Part shown: positions 1 through 13,000 of the stretch, one piece after another
Layout of the letters: each line of letters starts with the position of its first letter
Numbering within the stretch: the first letter of the stretch is position 1
Origin: Amyelois transitella
Taxonomy: Eukaryota; Arthropoda; Insecta; Lepidoptera; Pyralidae
Assembly: GCF_032362555.1 (NCBI RefSeq)
Contig: NC_083524.1
Coordinates: 9,410,001 to 9,474,000 of the forward strand
Length of the DNA: 64,000 nt
Direction of reading: 5' to 3'
The notes under the pieces: generated by a model
The model's database searches: none
What the model was told of the DNA's origin: nothing
What the model saw: the letters and a program-made list of their open reading frames with translations, nothing else
Made by a program: the position numbers and the translations under genes

Positions 1-42
1 TTATTTTTTGACCACCTCAATAAAATTATATATTTGTTTCAG

Positions 43-128
43 AATTCGAGTTGAATATCGCAGTGATATTTGAAGACGACTACCTGGTGACTGAAAACTT
101 TCCAATACTTCTGTTGAGAAGCAAATAG
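43..128 (+). CDS. Terminal coding exon of an unidentified gene (partial)
   Basis: An acceptor (TTTGTTTCAG) ends at 42. Reading with the first two bases completing a split codon gives 27 residues beginning FELNIAVIFEDD and ending LLLRSK, then a TAG at 126-128. The other two frames hit stops or lack the run, so this looks like a real last exon of a gene entering from the left. I do not recognise the protein. It is acidic and hydrophobic with no complete motif. The gene would converge on cereblon, whose stop lies about 1.2 kb to the right. Confidence 0.5.
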
Positions 129-1331
129 AATTAGATTACTTAATACAGACATTGTATATTTCTAGGTGTAAATTAAATATAATTATTGTATATAACAAAA
201 TAACTTATGAAAAACTATATGTTTTTGTATAAAGAATCTGTAAAAACTCAGATCCCAAAACAGAATTTGATGTCACTATACCTGAATTATACTTTTGAAA
301 TAAGTCATTGCTGTTTGTAATTAAGGATTAAAAAAAAAAACAATAATATTTTACCAACAATATATTTTATTCACTTATAATAGTTGGGTAACATTGACGG
401 TAAGAAATCAATGGTAAGTATTTACATTGCATGATTAAAATAATAAATCAATAATGATTGCTAAGACTAGGATCTACCTAATGACTCTTAAAATAATCTT
501 AATAGGTACCATCATGCAGTTTCATCATGCACTTGGGTAAAATAATCTTTTTTCAAACAAATCATGATTTTAATGTAGGACATTGTACACAGGGCTCACT
601 TTTTACGGTTTTAGTAAATGACATTTATAAACGAAGAGAAATTAAAAATCAAATATAAATGACATTAAATCTCGCTGCACTCGACTACAAATTGAGAAAT
701 ACACACATGATTCTATATTTATCTATACAATATACAATTTTGAGTTCCTTCATAATAAAATATGAACCTCTCTTTGTATATTGAGTAATTTTAATAAATG
801 CCAATAACTAATTTGTAGTGTAAAAAAAGAAACATTGACATAACATTAACAATAAAAAATTCATATATACTGTAAAATTGTCCTATCCACATATTCATTG
901 TCTACTTATAAATATCTTTTAAATTTAATGCTCATTGAAAATATACTCATTCCCGTTATTGGTAACATGATCTGTAAAAGGAATATTCTAGGAGATCAGT
1001 AACGTCTTAAAATTCATTACAATTGAGCAATCATTCCTCTGTATTATACAAAGATTCTTTGTCAGTCAATCTCTTAAACTAAAATTATCGCGGCTTCCCC
1101 GTACGCTCAAGTACAGGGGAGGTTTAACTTTACTGTATTTTTAGTCACAATGTCGTGAATGGTGATTGCATATATGAAGCTTTCGCTCACTACATAGCGA
1201 CCCCATACACGTATTGACTCACTACAATCCCACACTCATATGTTTTGATTCACTACATACACAACTCTTCTTTCATGACGTAGCGACACAATATTATATG
1301 CTCGTGCTTGTGCGGCGAGTTGGCGGCCGCT
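129..1331. other. Convergent intergenic interval / 3' UTRs
   Basis: AT-rich sequence with no open frame I can support. It must hold the 3' UTRs of the left-hand gene (+) and of cereblon (-). A TTTATT at 366-371 reads AATAAA on the minus strand and is one candidate cereblon polyadenylation signal. AATAAA at 442-447 is a plus-strand candidate. Neither is decisive. Confidence 0.35.
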
Positions 1332-4300
1332 TCACTCGGGCGGCGCGGCGGGCGCGGCGCGGTCGGCGCGCGGCTGCACGTAGTTGCGGCACAGCCCGTA
1401 GAACTGCTGCGGCCGGAGGTTGCGCTTCATCGCGTCGAACCTTTACAATTAATTTGTAACAAAATATAGCTAGTTAGTGTTGAAATTTAGAACACTAGTG
1501 ATAAGTGCCGAGTCTTGTAATATAACCACTCCATATCTTTCCCATAGATAACGTAAAAAGCGACTAAGACTTATTGTTGGATTTGTCTATCCCGAAAGGG
1601 ATATAAACGTAACTATATGTATGTATCTCGTAAACTAAACACCGATTGACTGATTTAAGATACGAAAAAGGGTATAATGCAGTGATGTGCATTCACATAA
1701 TGAGGAGTGGCAATTATGTCAAATTATATGAAAAGACAGGGTGTGTCTTCAATCTTTTAAACAAAGGTAGAGGTAAAGCTGTAGAGTGATATGTAAATAT
1801 ATAACAATAATTCAATGTAGGTCAAGTTTATGGTCAGATAGACCACTTTATGTTATTAACTGATTCACTTTAGGCTCCTCTCAGAGAAGTACGGACCCAA
1901 CACGAACGAATTCCCAGAAAGAGTAGGATACGTAGGTATATAAAGTAGAGAGTCACCTCCAGCCGACGTGCGCCATGCAGTTGGCACAGAGCAGGATGGT
2001 CCAGGTGTACCCCGGGAACCACGAGTACTCGGCGGACGGCGCGCCGCTCAGCTCCGTGTTGTGCGCCTGCGACACCGTCACGATGTCGTGCATGTAGCCG
2101 CCTGCGGGATAAAACGGGGGATATGTACACCGCGCGTCTCCTCTCTATCAGCTGCTGCTATATTAATTGCACACCTGTCATATTTATAAATAGCATTCTA
2201 TATACATTCATTCATTCATTCATATGATCACGTCTATATCCCTTGCGGGGTAGACAGAGCCAACAGTCTTGCAAAGACTGAAGGCCACGTTCAGCTATTT
2301 GGCTTAACAATAGAATTGAGATTCAAATAGTGACAGGTTGCTAACCCAACGCCTAAAAATAAGTTTGTAAGCCTCTCCCTTAGTCGCCTTTTACGACATC
2401 CATGGGAAAGAGATGGAGTGGTCCTATTCTTTTTTGTATTAGTGCCGGGAACCACACGGCACTATATATATGTATAGATATAGACAATACCTAGATTGGT
2501 GTAGTTGGAGTGCACGCCGTCGCTGGACATGGCGAACATGTGCTCGCGGTGCGCGATCTCGCCCACGCACGACGAGCAGCACAGCAGGCTTTTCTGCGAA
2601 CAGATGTCACAGTGCAGGTTTGAATGTCGAGAGAGTGGATGAGGACAAACTAGCGGAAGGAATTTATAAGGCAGAGCTGACTGTAATAGGGCCGGCCTTT
2701 TTTAGGGACCAAATCTCAAATGTCTTGAAAACGAGAGATGTTAGGAGTACCCGTAATCGTCGAATATGCATGAAAAGAGTAATGAGTGTGGAGGAAGCGG
2801 CGTAGCAAGTGGTAATCCGTAGTTTCTGGCTATTCCAATGGGAGACAGATATCATAGTTATATTCTCGTTCTGAATACATATAAGTCAGTAGCCATTGCG
2901 GGGACTGTGCGCTCATATGGGTTCCTCTTCAAAAGTTGCGGAAATCAGATTGGAGTCGCTTCGTGAACTAACTTGCCACCTTCTAATCCAGGTTCATGGT
3001 CGCAAGCGCACCACGTGTTTTTACCTGGAGAGATGTGGACGCAACTGAGATTATCGCCTGGAGGAACACTGAATTATTAACTATATTTCGCTCGTGGTTT
3101 CGTCCGCGTGATATGTACCCCATATGTATGCAAAATTAATCACGATACATGTAAAATCACGGATATCGTTTCATTGGTTTTGACATGAAAGAAGGACAAA
3201 CAAACTTTCACATTTATTAAAGTATGGACACGGTAGAGTATAGCCGCTACCTGCGCGATGAGGCCGGTCTCCATGTGCAGCCGCAGCAGCGCGTTGTCCA
3301 CCACGAACAGCGCCAGGCGGTCGCGCGCCGACAGCGCCAGGTTGGACGCCGTCCAGAACGACAGCGACACCGGGTCCTCGGGCAGCTTGTCTGCGGGCAC
3401 ACCACACATCACATCATGACATTGCATATGAGATTGTTTTATTATATTTCAGAAATAAAAGTATTCTAAAAATCTAACACTAATAAATTACTATACATAC
3501 TATACAAAAGTATATTTACTTAAGACACCATAGTTTACAGACGCTTTTTCTCTTACTATAACGATTTTGTTCTTTTAAAGTTCTTGGGTTTAATTTTAAG
3601 GTTCGAGATCTAGTAAAATCTTCCAATCCGAAATTCCGCATAACTACGCCATTTTATCTTCAACTCGGTTGGGTTTTCTAACTATTAATATTTAAAGGGT
3701 GTGTTAAATAAAATTAATTCCAAGACTGACCTATGATGGAGTGGAAGTACTCCTCGATGCGGCGCCTCATGCGGCGGTAGTGGAACATGTCGTACACGAA
3801 CAGCGGCCACGGCGTCACGCTCGCGTCCATCTGGCGGACGCGCCGCTCCATGCTGGAAATCATCATTATTTATATAACCACTTTTATAAGGCACCTCTAT
3901 ACATATAATACTATGCATAATAAGGTTCATATTAGTAAAGTTAGCAGCCTGACCGAATGAAAACTCAATTAAGAGTGAGTGACATTATAAGAGTGACGTA
4001 AACGCTAAACTTCCAAAAACCAAAAAAGAATTTCTCTTGCTATCCCGCTCAGAATAGCACAGTTTAGTTCGCGGGTGTAAATGGCGCGCTCTGATAGGCT
4101 TTATTTTCGCGCTACACAAAAATTTTACTATCGTACAGGCACATCAGTTTAAATTATAAAAGTGCTAATACTGTAAGAGGTTTTGATGTTCAACGTTATT
4201 CAAGGGAGTCCTAACATAAAAGTTCTGTAGAAAAGTCAAGAGTATCCCACACCGACAAGTAATCGAAAAAGAGTAAGTATTAATACTAATTCTACTGGAA

Positions 4301-6481
4301 AAAGCCTTGGTTTATATTTATGTTTGTATGAAAGAGTAAGTACATATGCAAGGATCGTGACAAATGTAGTCACTGCCTACCCTTGCGGGTAAGAGGCGTG
4401 ATTTAATGATGTGATTTTTTCCAGAATATCTTTTCACAGGGCTCCCCTACATTTTTAAACATTTTTCATGTCAATGTTTCAAAGCCAACAAAGACAAGGA
4501 ACAAGGAATGATTGTGTGCAAGAAGCTGTAATAAATACTGACGGGTGTGTGATGGGCCGGGCCCGCAGCGGGTCGAGGCTGGCCAGGCGCGCGCGCTGCA
4601 GCGGCTGCGAGGGCTGGTTGTCCGGCAACACCACCACCTCCACGAACCGCATCCTGTGGAGGGGGGACATTGATGACGTGAGACCTTATCTGGTAGTAAG
4701 TGGTACTCTCTAGAGGTGAGCTTGTAAAGGAACTAACGAAAGGATGATGAAGAAGCAAAAGAGAAGTTGTATTATAAAGAATGGTAGTGTTGTAAGGCTA
4801 TGCAACATCTTTGAAACTGTTTCTATGTTTGATGTTGTTAAGCAGGCCTTTAAATTGTAATTGTAAATAGCACTCACCTGGTGTATATGTGTATAGGCAC
4901 GCTATGAGTAGGCATATCGAGCAGCCTGAAGCGGTGATTAGCTCTCGCCTTGAAGGTGAGCGCGGCGGGAGGCTCGTCCGAGCCCGCCTCGAACACCTCG
5001 CACAGCACGCCGTAGCCCGACACCAGCGTGCCGCTCTCGCTGACAACAACAACTACACTCACTCACATTGCTGGCACACATGGTTGCGTGGAGAACAAAC
5101 ACTTTTCCAACCTCTCAAACATATACATACTGTTCCCTCATGCGATGTGCTAACTTAAAATCAACATAAAAATCGTCTTAAAATGTAGTCTTTTTCAAAG
5201 GAGTTTTTACTCCCTCTAGAAATACATCCCACTTGCATTATTTATACAAAAGCCCTAAAGTGATGATAACTCTATAGCTCTGTCTGGCTGGCCTCTGTGG
5301 CGCATTATAAAGAGAAGAAATATTTATTTTTGTTTTCAAGGAGTAAATAATATTTAAATTTTGTTATGAAACTAAATGAATAAACTCAAAACCTCCTGAA
5401 CCAATTTTGATTTAATTTTCACATGGAATTGAATCAGATCTTCAAGAGTAACATGGTATTCTTTCTATTAATGGAATTTTCCACAAAAAAAATCAATAAA
5501 TGAGCTTTTAAAATAATTGCCAAAATATATGTTGATGGTATTTGTACATTTTAAATATTGGTACCAAAAAACATTTCTTTTTTATGGTCAGGTCAAACAT
5601 GTCCTATCAAGTGTCAGTATACTTACTCAGGACACAGCAATCCAAACAGCTTGTCCTGTTTGATAGCTCTGGCGAGTACGGCTGCATCGTGTGCATTGGG
5701 CAGCCGCATGGGGACCGTCTCGCCGGGGAACACGGCTCCATGGTGCGCCACCACGGGCACGCGGCCCTGCCAGCCCGCTTCCAACACCGACCGCCCGCTC
5801 ACTGCTACCAGACCAGGGCCCATGTACTGTTATAACAAATATGCATTCGCTTTGTTAACAAACTGCTAAAATTTTGGATTTTATGTAGATTATCATTCGG
5901 CCAAATCCATATGACATAAAAATTTGTCCAGTTGTTTTTGCTGTGCTAATGTAATAGGCAGACTTCAGCATTCAGCATGAATTAAGATACCATATCAATA
6001 TTTTGTTTTGTATTGTTGATTAATTTGTGAGTATAACATTGCTAAAGAGTTATCATATAATGTTGTGTAAAAAGACCGGATTTTTCCAACTTTATAATCA
6101 ATATTTCAAAAACAGAACACCTGTCTTAAAACAAATAGTTACCGAATGTGATGCAGCAAGAGCAATATCGAATTGCTGTTCCTCTTCATCGGTGTCGTCC
6201 TCATCAACCTCGGGAATGGCGGCAGGAGGAGCTCCGCCGCCGCCACCGTCCCCTCCGCCTGTCGGCGCATTGTTCGGGACTTCGCCCTCTCCTGGCACAA
6301 TAACAACAATCAATTAGGAATTCATTAAAACTTTGAAATCATCATTGTAAAGGTACCTCACATACCTATATTGTGTCAAAACAACAAAGAAACTACAATA
6401 TTTCGTAAAAATAAACAATTAATGCGCATACTGTTTGGTGCCAAATCAGGTTGCAGATTTTCACTTACCATTGTCTTCCAT
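1332..6481 (-). CDS. CRBN: Cereblon, CRL4 ubiquitin ligase substrate receptor (10 exons, 417 aa, complete)
   Basis: Substrate receptor of the DDB1-CUL4-ROC1 ubiquitin ligase. Exons on the minus strand: 6469-6481, 6143-6291, 5627-5826, 4878-5039, 4543-4653, 3731-3852, 3251-3390, 2491-2593, 1957-2101, 1332-1440. Their lengths sum to 1254 nt with frame kept at every join. The N-terminus is acidic and Gly-rich. The Lon-N domain starts at FDIALAASHSYMGPG (compare human FDTSLPTSHTYLG) and includes VVAHHGAVFPGETVPM. The C-terminal CULT domain has two Cys pairs (LLCCSSC in exon 8, CANC at 372-375) and the aromatic cage W361, W367, W381 in EYSWFPGYTW and HVGW. The start is the only ATG in exon 1. The exon 5 donor (GTCAGT) is chosen because it alone keeps frame. 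The last ~12 residues (Arg/Ala/Pro-rich) extend beyond the human end. The insect orthologue is known as ohgata. Confidence 0.95.
1526..1625 (+). repeat. Degraded copy of the ~240-bp interspersed repeat
   Basis: Contains diverged versions of the CCATGGATGTCGTAAAAAGCG block and of the terminal block (CCCGAAAGGGATATAAACGT then ATGTATGTAT) seen intact at 31223-31480. The middle is deleted. It lies in the cereblon 3' part between the last two exons. Confidence 0.6.
2204..2462 (-). repeat. ~240-bp interspersed repeat, full-length copy
   Basis: Reverse-orientation copy: an ATTC tetranucleotide tail, then TATATCCCTTGCGGGGTAGA, AACAGTCTTGCAAAGACTG and the ACGACATCCATGGGAAAGAG block. It ends in GTGCCGGGAACCACACGGCAC, whose outer six bases form an inverted pair. 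The same unit recurs at least nine times in this window in both orientations. It is non-coding. I cannot assign it to a named family from memory; it could be a non-autonomous Helitron or SINE-like element. Located in a cereblon intron. Confidence 0.85.
2755..2830 (+). repeat. Remnant of an RTE-like ORF tail (MKRVM family)
   Basis: Reads MKRVMSVEEA on the plus strand before decaying. This is the start of the same short tail that is intact on the minus strand at 17744-17845. Located in a cereblon intron. Confidence 0.5.
4323..4408 (+). repeat. Remnant of the same MKRVM-family tail
   Basis: ATGAAAGAGTAAG, then AAGGATCGTGACAAATGTAG and CTGCCTACCCTTGCGGGTAA, ending GAGGCGTGATTT. Compared with the copy at 17744-17845 it has lost part of the middle. 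Intronic in cereblon. Confidence 0.55.
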
Positions 6482-7068
6482 GATTCTCCTAAGTAATTCA
6501 CGTAGGAGCGAAATTTTGTCGATTTGTGTTCCTTCCTTTTGAAAGGTATACCTACACAGACAGATTGTTTCTATTCACCAAGCAAGAATAATATAAGGAA
6601 AGGAAAATCTTTTTTTTTTGCTTTTGACAGGAAGAATGTTTAGATCGGTTTGTAAAGGTGTCTAAGATCCATAAAGTGTTCATTATCTTTTTTCTTTGGT
6701 AATTTATGTCACAATTAAATACATATTCAATATAACATTTTTCATTCATATTTAAGAATTGATTATTTAATTTTATGCTATCAAAAATTTTATCACAGAA
6801 TTTCTTTAATTTTTTTTTATTAATATTATTATGATTTCATTTTGCCACAATGCAATGTAATATGTACTATGTACTAACAAGCTTTGTAAACATGATTATA
6901 TTACTTGAACGCATCTTAAAGCGACAATTTGTTTTTTTATTAGAACGCATCGGTTCGTGGTCTTGTGAGTTGAGCAGAGTGAAATGAAATGTGCAATTTG
7001 ATAAAATTATCAAGTTGTATTTTGAGAAATGTGAATAAACAGTGATTTCTTATGTACAATCGATCAAA
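6482..7068. promoter_or_regulatory. Divergent promoter interval between CRBN and TMEM131
   Basis: 587 bp separate the two start codons. It is AT-rich, with no open frame and no repeat I recognise. Both genes point outward, so their 5' UTRs and core promoters must lie here or be shared. There is no clear TATA box at a position I could defend; mixed initiation is equally possible. Confidence 0.5.
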
Positions 7069-10000
7069 ATGTATTTAAAAATGGTGTGGTGTTATGTTTT
7101 CATATTGACTTTATTAGATATCTCGCTGAACACCAAACTGACAGCGCAGGGAAAGAGCCACGGTAAAATCGATTTTAAAAAATTAAGCTAACTTCGATCT
7201 TCCCTTTGCTACGCTAACGATATTTGTAATAATTTTCGACGTGAGGTAGTTTTCTAATACAAATCATGCAAATGAAGCATCTTTACGGTATTTTGGCCGT
7301 TTGCGCGGTAGTGCGCGGCGCCCGATGTTATTTTGGATCGGGGACGAGGCGGACTTGTTTTTCTTTCACTATTCTCACGGTATTTTAGTCTTCCTGAATA
7401 CGCATTTAGTTGAAACTAATGAGCTTCTTGTTGCGGAGATTTCCCCAAACACCTTGAAATGTGCACACTGGTTGCACCTGCATTGCCAGAACATGTTAAC
7501 ATTTTCAATTTTTCTATTTGCACAGCATGAACGGTAATGGTATTGGTACCTGTTACTGTAAACAATGATAGTAATAAATATGAATATCAAAAATGTGAAG
7601 GTAAATGTAAAACATTGTCTTGTTACTGGAAATTCAGAAATTCTTATGCATTATGGGACTATAAAAGATTCTTATTACCCTATAAGATCCCTTTTTTTCA
7701 TGTTAACTGTTTCCCATGATAGATTTGCAAATTTTTATTTTTTTTCACTGATTAAATTGTATCATTAACAACTAGGTATAATACAAAAAAAAAGCAAATG
7801 TAATTCTCATTTTTGGTTTTTATTGTATGAAGTTTTAAAATGTTTGGCCAGCAAAACTGTAGCATAAGTTAAAAATATAGGTTCAGGAAAGTTAATTTAA
7901 AAAATAATTTTGAATTTGCAGAATCTGTACATGACCAATGGATGCTGATTGAGAAGGTTCACTTCCAGGTATAATAAATTCTACTGTCATTACATATTCT
8001 TCCATCATTAATGAAACTGCTTTGAGCTGAATTATAAAATAGAATAGAATAGATTTAATTTCAAAATTGGTATCACTTATTGACTTCACATCACTTAAAT
8101 CTAATTATAACTACTACTGCTTCCAAAGCGCATGTGTAGAAGAAGAAAGAATCAATTTACAAATATAGATCTCTAAAACTAAATTAATTCTTTTTATCTT
8201 ATCTGTTATATTATGATCTCTTAAACTATTGGCTAAACCCCACAAAGAACATAGACATGATTATATGTATGTATGTAGCCAGAATAATGATGATTTGGAT
8301 TTGTATACACTATACACAAGTGATAGAAAAATTATAAAAAAATATGTTATGTTACTCAAGTAACAGCAAAAGTTTTCTTTTTTATCTACATATGATGATG
8401 CAGAAGAGAAGCTGAGGGTGCAAGTGGGAACATGTACAAATGTGAGAGAGATCACAACAATGATTAGACCTAAAAGTGTAATAAGATAATTGAAAAAGTG
8501 TTAAACTTAACATGATTCTGTCTCCTTTTTATGCTTTAAACCTTTTTTTTATTTTATATATATGGATGACCAACAGCAAATGTTACAATCATTAGATTAT
8601 AAAATAAACATTAAAAAGCCAATTACAGCCATTACCATTATTTATCAATCTTTCTTTGTTGTCACCTTTTCCTACTCTTTGTGTGGTGGGTATGTTAATT
8701 TTGTACCAACTGCTTTGCTATTGTACCATTTATCAATGTTTTCACTTTTTATGCAAGCTCATTGGTTTAGAGTATTCATTACTTGACCTTTCAGTAAAAC
8801 TTTCCCCTTCTAACACTCATTTGTTAAATACCTTCACTACTTCAACTAGATTGAAAGATGATGTTTTTACAGGAATATGGCAAAGACGAGGTGATGGTGC
8901 CGGAGTCGTCCATCCGCGTGTGGCCGCCGGCGCTGGAGTTCGGGCGCGTGGAGCTGGCGCGGCCCGCGGCGCTCGTGGTGGCGCTCACCAACACCGGCAA
9001 CGAGACCATGCACCTCACCTCCGTCGCCGGCTCCACGTCGCATTTCCACTCCTCCTTTTTTGAGACTAAGGTGAAATTTTATAGTTTGATGAAAAATATG
9101 CGTTATGATCTTAATAAGTCATTATGGTACATTCTACCCGCTGTTTTATTTTGTTGTTGCAATTGTTTATTAGAAAAATATTAGCCATTGTTAATGTTTG
9201 TGTAAAATTAATAAAGCCTTCTTTAGCTAGCTAGCAACACTCATAATCTTTGAATCACTTCTTTCATAAAGTGGAAATTGCCTTTAAATTTTGTACTTTA
9301 TTTATTAGCTCTGTCTACTCCGTAATGGATAAAGACGTAATGTCCCTGTGTGTGAAGTATTGTGTCATTTGTAATAAATAACAAACATTGTAGCCATGTG
9401 TAGCCGAGGAAGGAAGTGTGCGCGCACTTAATGCGTTATCTTAGTAGATAATAAATAATGGTCACTGAACTGACAGGTCAGGTCAACTTCCTCATAATTT
9501 TCACGTGGTTAAAATTATATCAACAGTTATTGAAAATTATTACTTTTAAACTATTTATTTACCTGCTAATCTTGAGAACTTATGCATGTATTGCAACAGA
9601 AAGATCCTACCTACTGCTAATAGGAGGTTGATTCCCATTATTGGTCTTATTTATGACTAGTGCTTTCAATGTTACTTTTTTATTGTTCACTACTAGACCT
9701 AATTTACTTTGGAAAATAGTGATAATTTATAATCCATACATTATAATATTTTCGTTTTTTTAAATTATAAAGTGCCGTGTGGTTGCTGGCACCAACAGAA
9801 AAAAAACAATAGGACCACTATCTCTTTCCCATGGATGTCGTAAAAAGCGACTAAGGAAGGCTTATAAACTTGGCAGTTTAGGCGATGGGCTAGCAACCTT
9901 TCACTATTTGAATCTCAATTCAATCATTAAGCCAAACTGAATGTGGCCTTTTGGTATTTTCAAGACTATTGGCTCCGTCTACCTTGCAAGGGTATAGACG

Positions 10001-13000
10001 TGATTATATCTATGTATATATGTACAAATTATAAAACAAAAGACCAATTATAATATGTGTGAATTGTAAGTTGTATTTGTTGAAAGTGTATTTAATGTTT
10101 GACACTTGCTATGTTCCGCGTGGTGACGTAATGTGTTACGCTGCTGGCTGCCGCCGTGACATTACGTTGCGAAGCCGGCCGGCTGACCACATCCTAATTG
10201 CTCTGCTGATAATGTCTTGATAAAACAAAGGTCGCATTATGTGAACTGTAAATGTTTCCTTTGCCATATAACAGTTGTACTCTTGAAGTCTGATATAGTT
10301 TTTATTGGAAAAATAACAAAAGCCGCTTTTATTTTCGATGTAGGTTGTATTGTGGTGCAGTGGTAAAGGGCTTGCTACTTAGAATCAAGGTCCCAGGATT
10401 AACCCACTCTGATCAGACTTTGAAAGGACTTTTTTGTTAGTTTAACCTTAGTTTGGGATGTTTATGAATAATATATGTATATTACAATAAACATCCCATC
10501 ACCAGTCTCGAGCTTCTTTTGAAACTTCCAGTATACTTAATTCTATATTATAAAATAAAACAAATTAAAAACAGTCATGAACCACCCACCACGTTATTCC
10601 CGGATTATACTAACACATACCGAATAATGCATGAAATTGAATTAAAGTAGAAACAATGCTATGCTCTGAAATTAAATTATTTCGGAGCACAGTCCATACA
10701 TTTCAGATAGCTTGTCACACCCACTTGACATGTTTTCAGCAGTTAAGATGATTTATCTTTAGTGCCATCTTTGCTACGTTGAAGCCAGCAAGTCGCAGGC
10801 CCGGAGGCGCCAGCGAGGGACCACAGAAGCTAACGAGCGCGTCCGGGACGCGGGAAAACTTCGCATTTTGACGTTCCTCGTCCGTCAAGCTCGAATTTTT
10901 CCTGCGTCACGGACCGCGCGTCAATCAACACCACGCACTGCGCTCCTAATGATGTACAATAGGGTACCGGACAGTAATCGAAAAAAAATCTAAGTTGTGT
11001 TTTAAAATAAAGTTTTTTATACAAGAACATCACTTAGTAAAGATTTTTAAGAAATAACAATGATTTATAATTTAAAATCAATAAATAAAGTTGTGAAAAT
11101 CCAATATTTTTTATCTGTGCAGCGTAAGAACCCAAACACCAATCACAGTGGGTGACGTCATACCTCAGAAGTGATAAGTAAACAACACTGCTTTGTATGT
11201 TATTTCGAGTTATTCTACGATTTATTAGCATTTTTCTAAAAATATTTAATTGTAATTAGTTAAGAATTGAAGGACTTTACTCATAACAGAAGTTGTCGCA
11301 AGTGCTTGAAGCCGCCTATATCAAGCTTTTATCATGGAACAAGGTTAATAAAGCCGACAATAGAAATCTCTCAAAAGATTGATATTTTCATGGTCGGCAG
11401 TTTCTTTGCCACTAATACCGACTTTTATTTTGCTGAATTTCGCAATGTGAAAACATTTGTGTAAGTATTTCAACCTCTTTTTGTTTATCTTAACAACAGA
11501 AATGATTGAAAAAATAACAAACGAAAACATAACCTAAAACTAGTTTCATTGCTTACAAAGTTATTTTCACATATGTTTTTTTTTATGATTTTAAAGGTTA
11601 CATTATTATGGGTTTTGCATGTTTCTAGATCTGCGAGAAAATACTTAAATTATCCAAGCACTGATCACTTGTAATAAGGCTTGTTTTCCAAACATATGAC
11701 GTCACGCGATCTGAATTGACGTAAAGTGCTGTTTTCGCGGCAATTTTAAATAAATTACGTTTTTGACGTTTTTTAATACTCCAAATGATTTATTTATTTA
11801 AAATAATATTTTTTATGGATATATAAATAAATAAAGATTATTTTTAAACACAATCTGAAAAGTTGTCCGGTACCCTATTTAAAAGTTTCTTAATTATGTT
11901 AGTAGTATTCATATATTGTACATGTTATGCTCAACATCTAGGGTTTTTTATCTAACCTATTGTATAATGTAAATTGGCCAATATTTTTTTCTTGTATTAT
12001 AATGACTTATAATTATAGTCGGTCGTTTACACTAATGTTTGTTTGCCAGACGTTGCCGCCGCAAGCCAACACGTCGTTCACCGTGGTGTTCCTGGGCCAG
12101 CGCGAGGGCTTCGTGTCCGCCCACCTCTTCATACACACGTCGCTCGGCGTGCACAAATACCCAGTAAATTAATTACATACATATACATCTCCACACTATC
12201 GTCCACAAATACTCGTATACATACCCACATCGTTAACACATTCCCACATCGTCCACTCATTCACTACACATTATAATCGAATATTTTTAGTCGCACATTT
12301 TCACGTCATCAACGTACAACAAATTAACGCACACAGGTTGACAGTAATCAAAACCATTGATATGGTGAAATGTTATAGTTGATCGACAAATGCAGGTTTC
12401 GGCGGAAGGCGTGCCGAACGAGTTCGACGTGTGGCCGATGGTGGGGGTGCGGGTGCCGCTCAACGCCACGCTGGAGCCGCTGCTCACCATGCGCAACCCC
12501 ACCGACCACACCATACAGGTATCTCGTAAATTATTCTAGTTTCATATTTCAATTTTTGTTTATTTTTATACATTAATGTGTTCTCATTTCTAATATATAA
12601 AAGCGAAAAACACTCACTTAGGAATCACGAAATCTACTGAGCCAATAAATATGAAATTTGGCAGGAAGGTAGATTTTAATTAGGAGGGATCCACTAAGAA
12701 AGGATTTTTGGAAATTCTATTCCTAAGGGGGTGAAATAGGGGTTGCAAGTTTGTATGAAACTTCGTCATTTTTAGTGTGGGTTACGCGGACGAAGTCGCG
12801 GGCAGCAGCTAGTTTCTAATATTCATTAACAAGAAGAGCCTCTGCTATCTGTGTATGTCATAAATCTGCAGGAACGTAATACGTCACCATTATTGAGAAA
12901 AGAGCGCTAACACGCTTTTTATGGATTTCCGTGCCATAGATCCCTCTGTATGTCACATAGCTACTCGATTTTTGAGCAGATAGCTAAACGATGTTAACTT

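Noticed and set aside
5542..5869. Plus-strand frames of about 100 residues over cereblon exon 3
   Set aside because: Shadows of the minus-strand Lon-N exon.
7268..7390. ATG frame with a signal-like start (MQMKHLYGILAVCAVV) in TMEM131 intron 1, possibly an alternative first exon
   Set aside because: It reaches a stop without a donor in the phase required by exon 2 (phase 1), so it cannot replace exon 1 as read.
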